In this document: in pieces, positions 26,162-33,320 of the stretch | How positions within the stretch are numbered: position 1 is the stretch's first letter | Layout: each line of letters starts with the position of its first letter | From: Alphaproteobacteria bacterium bin52 | Lineage (GTDB): Bacteria; Pseudomonadota; Alphaproteobacteria; Thalassobaculales; Thalassobaculaceae | Length of the DNA: 45,125 nt | Reading direction: 5' to 3' | NCBI GenBank assembly: GCA_002238645.1 | Contig: MPMT01000038.1 | Location: forward strand, 1 to 45,125 | Translations under genes and position numbers: made by a program | The notes under the pieces: generated by a model | Told to the model about the DNA's origin: nothing | The model's database searches: none | The model's input: the letters and a program-made list of their open reading frames with translations, nothing else

Positions 26162-26920
26162 TTAGATGCTGGTCGCGCCCCCGTCGACGACCACCTCGCT
26201 GCCGGTCATGTATGACGACTCGTCGGACGCCAGGAACAGGACCGCGGCCACCACCTCGTCGATGGTCCCGAGCCGGCCCATCGCCACCCGCGTGAGCCGT
26301 TCCTCCAGCACCGCGGGATCGGCCATCGCGGCCCGCACCATGTCGGTATCGATAGGGCCGGGGAACACCGCGTTGCACCTGATGCCCTCACGGGCGTGCT
26401 GGGCCGCGGTCACCTTGCTCAGAATCCTGACCGCACCCTTGCTGGCGGCATAGGCCGGCTCCTGGTGCGTGGACTGACCGATGCCTGCCACCGAGACGAT
26501 GTTGATGATCGACCCGCCGCCGCTTGCGCGCATCGCCGGAATCGCGTGCTTGATCCCGAGAAACACGCCCCTGGCATTGACCGCCTGGACCCGGTCCCAC
26601 TCCTCGACCGTGCGCTCCTCGATCGGAACCCGGTTGATCACGATACCGGCATTGTTGACCAGGATGTCGAGACGGCCGAACCGGCCGGTGGCATGGTCGA
26701 CGGCCCGTTTCCAGTCGTCTTCGCGGGTGACATCGAGATGGACGTAGTCCGCCTCGGCACCCTTCGCCCTGACCGAGGCTTCCACCTCCCGGCCGGCGTC
26801 GTCTCGCACGTCACCGAACACCACCCGCGCACCGTGGGCGGCGAAGGTCTGCGCTTCCGCGGCCCCCTGGCCCCTGGCTCCACCACTGATCAACGCGACC
26901 TTTCCGTCGAGCCTGCCCAT
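26162..26920 (-). CDS. Short-chain dehydrogenase/reductase
   Basis: The 252-residue product is a classical SDR with S-G-G-A-R-G-Q-G at 12-19, D-I-L-V-N-N-A-G-I near 84-92, N-I-V-S-V-A-G for the catalytic Ser, Y-A-A-S-K-G for Tyr/Lys, and a C-terminal M-T-G-S-E-V-V-V-D-G-G. It should interconvert a hydroxyl and a keto group with NAD(P). It lies 82 bases after the second TauD gene, on the same strand, so it may share the ADH-TauD transcript. Confidence 0.94.
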   Translation of the reverse strand: MGRLDGKVALISGGARGQGAAEAQTFAAHGARVVFGDVRDDAGREVEASVRAKGAEADYVHLDVTREDDWKRAVDHATGRFGRLDILVNNAGIVINRVPIEERTVEEWDRVQAVNARGVFLGIKHAIPAMRASGGGSIINIVSVAGIGQSTHQEPAYAASKGAVRILSKVTAAQHAREGIRCNAVFPGPIDTDMVRAAMADPAVLEERLTRVAMGRLGTIDEVVAAVLFLASDESSYMTGSEVVVDGGATSI

Positions 26921-27002
26921 TTCTTCTCTCCCCCCTTGCTCCGTGCCGGGAGCCTACGCAATGCCGTGGCCGTCGCCAACAGGACCGGGCCTTCCGTACT
27001 GT

Positions 27003-27854
27003 TCAGAACGGACGGTCACCGCGAACGAGCGCCCGGTAGAGCATTCTGTGTTGCGAGTGGTCGTAGTCGAAGCCCGCCCGGTGCATCGCGGAACGGTTGT
27101 CCACCAGCAGCATGTCTCCGAGTCGGTAGGTATGGGTGTAGGTTAATTCGGGCCTGATCGCGACCTCGAGCAGTTCACCAAGGAACCGCTGGGTCTCCGC
27201 CGGGTTCATGCCGGTCACGCGCTCGGTCTTGTTCTGGTGGAACCAGATGGCGCGCGTGCCGCGTTCCGGGTGGGTACGGACCAGGGGATGGACCATCGGC
27301 TTGCCGTCTGCGGCGGACTGGTCTGCCACCACGTCCGGATTGCCGGTTGCGGCCCGCGCGCTGCTGATCAGCGTGTTCTCGGTCTGCAAGTCGGCGATGC
27401 GCGCCTGCCAGTCCGGCGAAAGCGCGTTCCAGGCCGCGCGCATGTTGCAGATCGAGGTGCCGCCACCACTGTCGGGCAGCGCCACCGGGTAGAGGCAGGT
27501 CACCTTCGGCGGACAGGCCTGGTTGGTATGGTCGGTGTGCCAGGTTGCGTTCGCCGCAATCTTTGCCGGCTTTCCCCGGCTGTCGGTGTGCCGGTTCGAC
27601 AGCACGCTGACCAGCGGGACGTCCTCGACGACGTAGCGGCGGTTCTGGTCTTCCATCGGTTCCCCGAACAGCGACACGGCCGCAAGGAACTCGGCAGGTC
27701 CGAAGCGCTGGTCGCGGATCACCAGTGCAACGTGGTCCACGAGCGCCTCGTTCAGCCGCTCGCGGGTTTCGGGACTGACCGGGCGGGAGAGGTCGACCCC
27801 TCGAACCTCGGCACCGACCTGCGGTCGGATCGGCGTGATCTGCATGTCGGTCAT
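27003..27854 (-). CDS. TauD/TfdA family 2-oxoglutarate-dependent dioxygenase
   Basis: The 283-residue product is a second TauD-type oxygenase. The H-x-D is in A-T-W-H-T-D-H (His106, Asp108), the distal His lies in V-D-N-R-S-A-M-H-R-A, and a C-terminal Arg in H-R-M-L-Y-R-A-L. The start at 27854 has GAGGAG upstream and is preferred over an internal ATG at 27845. It shares the opening V-G-A-E-V-R-G-V-D-L-S with the enzyme at 17249-18079 but differs enough to be a different substrate class, not a recent duplicate. It lies 9 bases after the alcohol dehydrogenase gene. Confidence 0.93.
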   Translation of the reverse strand: MTDMQITPIRPQVGAEVRGVDLSRPVSPETRERLNEALVDHVALVIRDQRFGPAEFLAAVSLFGEPMEDQNRRYVVEDVPLVSVLSNRHTDSRGKPAKIAANATWHTDHTNQACPPKVTCLYPVALPDSGGGTSICNMRAAWNALSPDWQARIADLQTENTLISSARAATGNPDVVADQSAADGKPMVHPLVRTHPERGTRAIWFHQNKTERVTGMNPAETQRFLGELLEVAIRPELTYTHTYRLGDMLLVDNRSAMHRAGFDYDHSQHRMLYRALVRGDRPF

Positions 27855-27863
27855 GGGGTCTCC

Positions 27864-28958
27864 TCAGGCGGCCACGCCGAAGTCGATCACCGTGCGCACC
27901 ACCCGGCCTTCCTTCATTGCCCTGAAGCCATCGTTGATCTCCCCGAGGCTGATCCGGTCGGAGACCCACTCGTCGAGATGCAGGCGGCCCAGCATGTACA
28001 ATTCGATGAGCCGCGGCATGTCGACCCGGAACCGGTTCGAGCCCATGCTCGATCCTTGGATCTTGCGCTCGCGCAGGAAGTCCCAGCCGTGAAGCTCGAT
28101 CTTCTCGCCGAACGGCACCATGCCGACAATGGTTGCGGTGCCTCCCATCGCCAGCATCCGGAAACACTGCTCGGCGGTGATCTTGAGCCCGAGGCACTCG
28201 ATCGCGTGGTGAACCCCGCCGCTGGTCATCTCCATGATGCGCTCGACCGGGTCCCCGTCATTCGGGTTGACGAGGTCGGTGGCGCCGAGCTTGGCGGCGA
28301 GTTGCAGCTTCGACGGGTTGGTGTCGACGGCGATGATCCGCCCGGCCCCGGCCACGTAGGCTCCCTCGATCGCCGCCATGCCGACCCCGCCGCAGCCGAC
28401 CACGGCAACGGATTCGCCCATGCGCACGCCTGCGGTGTTGACCGCGGCACCGAACCCGGTGATCACGCCGCAGCCGATCAGGGCCGCCCTGTCGAGCGGC
28501 ATGTCCTTGCGGATCTTTACCAGCGCGTTCTCGTGCACCAGCATCTGTTCGGCAAAGGAAGACAGGTTGAACCCGGTGTGCAGGCGCTGCGGCTTGTCCC
28601 ACTCGAGCCTGCGTGCCTCGCCCGGCGGCATCTTGACGTCGGTATTGCTGCAGATCATCGGCCGGCCGGTGGTGCAGTTCTCGCAGGTGCCGCAGAACAC
28701 CGACAGGCAGGTGATCACGTGATCACCCGGCTTGACATAGGTGACGCCGTCGCCGACCTGCTCCACGATCCCCGCCGATTCATGCCCCAGCACCACCGGC
28801 AGCGGGTGCGGGTACAGCCCCTCGATGAAATGCAGATCGGAATGACACAGCCCGGCAATCGCCGTGCGCAGCAGCACTTCGCGCGACTGCGGCTTGCGCA
28901 GGCTGACATCCTCGATCACCAGGGGGGTATTGGGTTCATACAGGACCGCGGCTTTCAT
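27864..28958 (-). CDS. Zinc-dependent alcohol dehydrogenase (class III-like)
   Basis: The 364-residue product has the catalytic zinc ligands in G-L-C-H-S-D-L-H and G-H-E-S-A-G, the structural zinc cluster C-G-T-C-E-N-C ... M-I-C near residues 92-107, and the nucleotide fold V-V-G-C-G-G-V-G-M-A. The length and Cys spacing fit the class III / aryl-alcohol type of Zn-ADH. It would oxidise an alcohol with NAD. It is the first gene of the ADH-TauD-SDR run. Confidence 0.94.
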   Translation of the reverse strand: MKAAVLYEPNTPLVIEDVSLRKPQSREVLLRTAIAGLCHSDLHFIEGLYPHPLPVVLGHESAGIVEQVGDGVTYVKPGDHVITCLSVFCGTCENCTTGRPMICSNTDVKMPPGEARRLEWDKPQRLHTGFNLSSFAEQMLVHENALVKIRKDMPLDRAALIGCGVITGFGAAVNTAGVRMGESVAVVGCGGVGMAAIEGAYVAGAGRIIAVDTNPSKLQLAAKLGATDLVNPNDGDPVERIMEMTSGGVHHAIECLGLKITAEQCFRMLAMGGTATIVGMVPFGEKIELHGWDFLRERKIQGSSMGSNRFRVDMPRLIELYMLGRLHLDEWVSDRISLGEINDGFRAMKEGRVVRTVIDFGVAA

Positions 28959-29335
28959 TGCCCATTCCTCCGTACCGGCACCTCATCCGGTGGACTGTTC
29001 CAGACCACCGGGACAAATGCAAATGCGCATGTCCGGGACACCGCGCTGTCCGACAGCGCATGTTCCCGGGCATGCTCCGGTGCCGGAGGACATGGAACCG
29101 GCGGCCATGTCGGAACCCACGGGTTTACGCAATGAACGGCGAGCCCCGGCGCGATGGCGCAGCGCCGAGCGGTTTCGTCCGCGGAATGTCGGCGCTCTTC
29201 CCTGTCCGGAACCGAAACCGCGAAGCACGACGCCGGCGTGGATGTCTCGCGCTGTATCGCGCACCGCGCGACCATGCCGGATCCGGTTCTGCGCCGCGCA
29301 CGCTTCGGCTGCCCGCCAAGCCTGAGGAACAGCGC
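28959..29335. other. Intergenic region between catabolic district and ATPase operon
   Basis: This is the boundary between minus-strand metabolic genes and the plus-strand accessory run. Open frames here lack convincing protein composition. The promoter of the alcohol dehydrogenase gene should lie near 28959-29060, where the sequence is AT-richer (ACAAATGCAAATGCGCATG). No terminator or tRNA was seen. Confidence 0.5.
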
Positions 29336-29437
29336 ATGGCCGACATGGGGCTACAGCGGTTGGAGGAGCGCCGGAACGTGCTGGGCGATGCCTTCGACGC
29401 GTGGTTCGAATGGCTGACCGGTCCGGGCGGGTGGTGA
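29336..29437 (+). CDS. Possible 33-residue small protein or gene remnant
   Basis: A short frame beginning M-A-D-M-G-L-Q-R-L-E-E-R-R-N and ending W-L-T-G-P-G-G-W is preceded by TGAGGAA eight bases before the ATG. It is amphipathic, with an aromatic cluster (F-D-A-W-F-E-W-L). It could be a genuine small protein upstream of the ATPase operon or the 3' remnant of a longer lost gene, since the frame is also open upstream. No family is recognised. Confidence 0.3.
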   Translation: MADMGLQRLEERRNVLGDAFDAWFEWLTGPGGW

Positions 29438-29515
29438 TTGAGTTTTTCCTGCTTATACGTCCGTATCTGACGTGCCCCTGCATTAGGCTCTTTCGACAAT
29501 CGGATGGAGAGAGTC
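29438..29515 (+). promoter_or_regulatory. Putative promoter/operator of the ATPase-WYL-nuclease operon
   Basis: A less GC-rich gap precedes the tandem-AAA gene. TTGAGT at 29438-29443 could be a -35 element; no textbook -10 was found. ATACG-TC-CGTAT at 29455-29466 is a perfect 5-bp inverted repeat around a 2-base spacer, a plausible binding site for the WYL regulator encoded two genes down. The GGAGAGAG at 29506-29513 is the ribosome-binding site for the ATG at 29516. The promoter call is inference. Confidence 0.4.
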
Positions 29516-31600
29516 ATGCTGACCGCCTTCGAACGCCATCTCATCGCCTTCTACCTCGCCAACGCCGCCGAACGGTTTCACCACCGGGATCGGGAAGCGA
29601 CCGACCTCGCCGAGTGGATTGCCGGAAGCGGCCGTCGTCATGCATTCGACCGCAGGCGGCCCCCAGTCTCATGCCTGACCCGCGCCCTCGACGAGATCGG
29701 AGAATCCATGTCCGCGCGCCAACTGCACTACCTCGGCCGCGCCCTGCGCGAGGAGTGCGCGGCGACGAGGTCTGCGAGGCCTGACCGGACGGCGCAACGC
29801 CTCAGGCAGCTTGGCAAGGCGACGGGCCTCGAACCGATCGACGTCGACATCCTGGAACTCCTGCTGCGATACCAGACCCAGCCGGCGATCGAGTCCATGG
29901 TCGACGACATCTTCCGCCACGCCGGCAGGCGCTCGGCGCCCCTCAATGTGAGGGGCGTGGCAATTTCCTCTCTTCTGGGAGTATCGCCGGGCGCCGTTCA
30001 CCGGCGTTTCGCGACCGGAGCGCCGCTGGTGAGTTCGGGACTTGTCGTCATTGACAGCGATGGCGACACGACGCCCGTCGACCGCTTGCGGCGGCTGACC
30101 ACGGTTTCCGGCAGGGCGGGGCTCGACGTGAATAGCCTGTTGCTGGACGCCGCGCCCGGAAGCGAGCTCGAGTGGGCAGACTTCGATCACATCGCCGAGG
30201 GACGCGACCATATCGAACGCCTGATCCGTGGAGCGCTGCAACGCGGAGCGGCAGGGGTGAACGTGCTCCTCTACGGCCCGCCCGGGACCGGCAAGACGGA
30301 GTTCTGCAAGGTGCTGGCGGCGCGGCTCGGCGCGACCCTCTACGGCGTCGGGGAAGCCGACGACGACGGCGACGAGCCCAGCCGCCGCGAGCGCCTGCAA
30401 GACCTCCGCCTCGCCCAGCGGCTTCTCAGGCGGAACGGTGGCTCGTTGCTCCTGTTCGACGAGATGGAGGACCTGCTGTGGGATTCCGCTGGTGGCGGGA
30501 TGTTCCTGTTCGGGCAGCCGCTCTTCGCAGGCGCCCGCGGCGGGAGCTCCAAAGTGTACATGCACCGGCTGCTGGAACGTGCGCCGGCGCCGACGCTCTG
30601 GACGATGAACGACGCGGGTCCGGTCAGCCCCGCCCTGCTGCGGCGCATGATGTTCTCGCTTGAACTGCGCCCGCCGACGGCAGCGGTCAGGGCACGCATC
30701 TGGGCCCGGCAGCTCGAGCACCACGGGATCGAGGCCGGACCGGATGAGGCCGTCGCCCTCGCGCGGGAGTTCGCCGCGACCCCTGGCGTTGCTGCGGGCG
30801 CCACCGCAGCGGCCCGGATCAGCGGCGGAGGGATCGACACGGTGCGGCGCGGGGTGCGCGGCCTCTCCCGGTTGCTTGGCTGCGAAGCCCCGCCGCAGGG
30901 AACGCCGCCGCGCTTCGACCCCGCGCTGATCCACGCCGATATCAACCCTGTCGCGCTCGCCGATCGCCTCGTTGCCGGCGGGAACCCGCGTTTTTCCCTC
31001 TGCCTCCAGGGTCCGCCCGGCACAGGCAAGAGCGCCTTCGTCCGCTACCTCGCCGAGCGAATGGGGCTTGAAATCATGCAGAAGCGTGCCTCCGACCTGA
31101 TGTCGATGTGGGTGGGCGAGACCGAAAAGGAGATCGCCGGCGCCTTCGCCGAGGCCCGCGACACCGGCGCCTTCCTGGTCTTCGACGAGGCGGATTCGCT
31201 GCTCGCAGACCGTCGATCCGCCCGCCAGAGCTGGGAGGTCAGCCAGGTGAACGAGATGCTGACCTGGATGGAGAGCCACCCGCTTCCCTTCGCCTGCACC
31301 ACCAACTTCGCCGAGCATCTGGACTCGGCGACCCTGAGGCGCTTCGTCTTCAAGGTGGCGCTCGACTACCTCTCGCCGGAGCAGGTGGAAACGGCGTTCC
31401 GGTTGTTTTTCGGGGCGCCGCCGCCGGAGCAGGCCGCGGCGCTCACCGCCCTGACGCCGGGGGATTTCGCGGTGGTGCGCAGGCAGGCCGAACTTCTCGG
31501 CAGGCTGGAGGAGCCGGACGCGCTGGCGGCCATGCTGAGCGCGGAGTGCGCCGTCAAGCCGGCCCGGCCCCGGCCCGTCGGCTTCAGGCCCTCGAAATAG
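29516..31600 (+). CDS. Tandem AAA+ ATPase
   Basis: The 694-residue product has an N-terminal region of about 220 residues of unknown fold and then two AAA+ modules. Module 1 has Walker A G-P-P-G-T-G-K-T (254-261) and Walker B L-L-L-F-D-E (311-316). Module 2 has Walker A G-P-P-G-T-G-K-S (499-506), Walker B F-L-V-F-D-E (553-558), sensor T-T-N (595-597) and Arg-Arg at 608-609 as finger candidates. Both modules look catalytically complete. The CDC48-like arrangement suggests a hexameric remodelling motor in the cytoplasm. The ATG at 29516 is chosen for its ribosome-binding site. It begins the candidate system and is followed after 87 bases by the WYL gene. Confidence 0.9.
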   Translation: MLTAFERHLIAFYLANAAERFHHRDREATDLAEWIAGSGRRHAFDRRRPPVSCLTRALDEIGESMSARQLHYLGRALREECAATRSARPDRTAQRLRQLGKATGLEPIDVDILELLLRYQTQPAIESMVDDIFRHAGRRSAPLNVRGVAISSLLGVSPGAVHRRFATGAPLVSSGLVVIDSDGDTTPVDRLRRLTTVSGRAGLDVNSLLLDAAPGSELEWADFDHIAEGRDHIERLIRGALQRGAAGVNVLLYGPPGTGKTEFCKVLAARLGATLYGVGEADDDGDEPSRRERLQDLRLAQRLLRRNGGSLLLFDEMEDLLWDSAGGGMFLFGQPLFAGARGGSSKVYMHRLLERAPAPTLWTMNDAGPVSPALLRRMMFSLELRPPTAAVRARIWARQLEHHGIEAGPDEAVALAREFAATPGVAAGATAAARISGGGIDTVRRGVRGLSRLLGCEAPPQGTPPRFDPALIHADINPVALADRLVAGGNPRFSLCLQGPPGTGKSAFVRYLAERMGLEIMQKRASDLMSMWVGETEKEIAGAFAEARDTGAFLVFDEADSLLADRRSARQSWEVSQVNEMLTWMESHPLPFACTTNFAEHLDSATLRRFVFKVALDYLSPEQVETAFRLFFGAPPPEQAAALTALTPGDFAVVRRQAELLGRLEEPDALAAMLSAECAVKPARPRPVGFRPSK

Positions 31601-31687
31601 CGGCGCAACCCGCCCCGTCTACCGCGTCTTCCTGCCGCCGGCTAGGTTGGAGCGCGGAACCGGCGGGGGGCTCGAAGGAGAAGTCTT

Positions 31688-32677
31688 GTGCGCTACGAAC
31701 GTGTGAAGGACATCATCATGCTGGCGATCCGCATGCAGGGCCTGCGCGCCGGCGTGACCCTCGACGACATCCGGGAGAAGTTCGGTGTCAGCCGAAGCAC
31801 CGCCGAGCGCATGCGCGAGGCGGTCGAGTGGGCCTTCGGTTCGCTGGAGGTCGTGGAGAGTGGCGACAACAGGCGCCACTGGCGGCTCGACTCCGGCGCA
31901 CTTCGCCGCCTTGTCAGCATTTCAGCCGCCGAGCTGGCGGACCTCGCGGCGGCGGCAGACACCCTGGACGCCACCGGGTTCGCAGGGCGCGCTTCGGCAC
32001 TGCGGGAGCTGGACACCAGGCTGCGGGCCACGCTGCGCACCGACTCGCTGGCGTGCATCGAGGCCGACATCGAGATGCTGGCCCAGGCCGAGGGACTCGC
32101 CATGCGGCCCGGTCCCAGGCAACAACTCGACAGGGATCTGCTCGACAATCTCCGCGCGGCCATCACGACCTGCCGCATCGTCGAGCTCCGCTATCTGTCC
32201 CAGTCCACGGGTCGGTGCAGCCGCCAGCGGATCGAGCCCTACGGCCTGCTCTACGGCAACCGCGCCTTCCTGATCGGCCGGACGGACTGGGCCGGCGACA
32301 TGCGGCTGTGGCGTCTTGCGAACATGAGCGAGCCACACGTGACCGGCGAGGTCTTCACGCGCGACCCGGAATTCGATCTGGAGGCCTATGCGCGGCGTTC
32401 CTTCGGTACTTTCCAGGAGGAGCCGGTGGACGTGGTGCTGCGCTTCGCCGCCGGGGCGAAACGGGACGCATCCGGGTTCCTCTTCCATCCCGGTCAAATC
32501 ATCGAGGAGAACATGGACGGAACGCTCACCGTCCGCTTCACCGCCGGCGGCATCGACGAGATGTGCTGGCACCTGGTCACCTGGGGCGAGAGCGTCGCGG
32601 TCGTGGAACCCGAACGGCTGCGCCAACGCCTCGCCGACATGTGCACCGCGCTGGCCGCACATCATGGACCCCGATAG
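31688..32677 (+). CDS. WYL-domain transcriptional regulator
   Basis: The 329-residue product starts at a GTG after GAAGGAGAAG. Residues about 22-50 form a winged helix-turn-helix (V-T-L-D-D-I-R-E-K-F-G-V-S-R-S-T-A-E-R), and a WYL domain spans about 163-215 (I-V-E-L-R-Y-L ... I-E-P-Y-G-L-L-Y-G-N-R-A-F-L-I-G). The name-giving W-Y-L is A-F-L here. A C-terminal WCX-like extension follows. WYL regulators commonly control phage-defence operons and may sense nucleic acid or nucleotide signals. Its position inside the run suggests it regulates the ATPase and nuclease genes. Confidence 0.92.
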   Translation: MRYERVKDIIMLAIRMQGLRAGVTLDDIREKFGVSRSTAERMREAVEWAFGSLEVVESGDNRRHWRLDSGALRRLVSISAAELADLAAAADTLDATGFAGRASALRELDTRLRATLRTDSLACIEADIEMLAQAEGLAMRPGPRQQLDRDLLDNLRAAITTCRIVELRYLSQSTGRCSRQRIEPYGLLYGNRAFLIGRTDWAGDMRLWRLANMSEPHVTGEVFTRDPEFDLEAYARRSFGTFQEEPVDVVLRFAAGAKRDASGFLFHPGQIIEENMDGTLTVRFTAGGIDEMCWHLVTWGESVAVVEPERLRQRLADMCTALAAHHGPR

Positions 32678-32691
32678 CAGGAGGACTCACC

Positions 32692-33228
32692 ATGGCCTGG
32701 CAAGGATCCCTGGACGGCCTGTGCGGCCCCTACGCGATCGTCAACGCCTATCATCTGTGCGGTATCGAGGAGGACTGGCTGGGCCAGGACATCTTCAATA
32801 TCGCGTGTCTGGCGATCAAGGACTGGCCGCAGCCACTGTGGAACGGAACCACCTTCAAGCAGATGAGAACAATGCTCAAGGCCTCCCAGAAGGCGCTCGG
32901 AAAGTCGTACAGGAAAGCGGGCCAGGAGTATCCGATCGAAATCGAGTATACCTTCCACGGGAACCCGCCGAGCACCGGCAAGAAATTCCGCAAGCGGCTT
33001 CACGAGGTATTCGCCCGCGACGACGTGATCTGCGGAATCATCAGGATGGTGGAGCCCGCCGCCCACTGGTTCTCCTTCGTCAAGCACAGGGAGGCGCTGG
33101 TCGTCTTCGACTCGGCTCCCCCCGGCAGGATGCGCCGCATCGAGTTGCACGATCTCCATGTCCGGGAAGGCGGGAAGAAGGAACTGGTGCTCATCCCCGG
33201 CGAGCTGATCGTATTCCGGGAGAAATGA
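32692..33228 (+). CDS. Papain/C39-like cysteine protein of unknown function
   Basis: The 178-residue product starts at an ATG after GGAGGACTCACC, 14 bases past the WYL stop. Near the N-terminus W-Q-G-S-L-D-G-L-C-G-P-Y-A gives Cys11 with Gln4 upstream, as in papain-like and C39-like peptidases. P-A-A-H-W-F-S-F-V supplies His125, and V-F-D-S-A-P-P Asp140. The order Cys-His-Asp and the helical Cys segment support a papain-like fold. There is no signal peptide or membrane segment, so it acts inside the cell. It may process a partner protein or be a cysteine-dependent effector; it could also be a non-enzymatic member of the fold. Confidence 0.72.
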   Translation: MAWQGSLDGLCGPYAIVNAYHLCGIEEDWLGQDIFNIACLAIKDWPQPLWNGTTFKQMRTMLKASQKALGKSYRKAGQEYPIEIEYTFHGNPPSTGKKFRKRLHEVFARDDVICGIIRMVEPAAHWFSFVKHREALVVFDSAPPGRMRRIELHDLHVREGGKKELVLIPGELIVFREK

Positions 33229-33230
33229 TC

Positions 33231-33320
33231 ATGCCGGCGCAGGCCTGTGCACCGATCGATCGTCCGGCTGCCGGAGGCGCCATCGCCGTCAACCTGCCGC
33301 GACCGGAACGTGTGACGTGA
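33231..33320 (+). CDS. 29-codon ORF coupled to the nuclease gene
   Basis: This short ORF starts two bases after the C39-like stop, with GGGAG upstream, and encodes 29 residues (M-P-A-Q-A-C-A-P-I-D ... R-P-E-R-V-T). Its TGA overlaps the GTG start of the next gene in the sequence GTGA, the usual form of translational coupling. The nuclease start itself has only a weak ribosome-binding site. It may be a coupling leader or a microprotein; the peptide itself resembles nothing I know. Confidence 0.4.
   Translation: MPAQACAPIDRPAAGGAIAVNLPRPERVT

Noticed and set aside
31108..33228. A 706-codon plus-strand frame extending the papain-like gene to the left
   Set aside because: Most of it lies in the wrong frame of the AAA+ and WYL genes. 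The ATG at 32692 has a strong ribosome-binding site.
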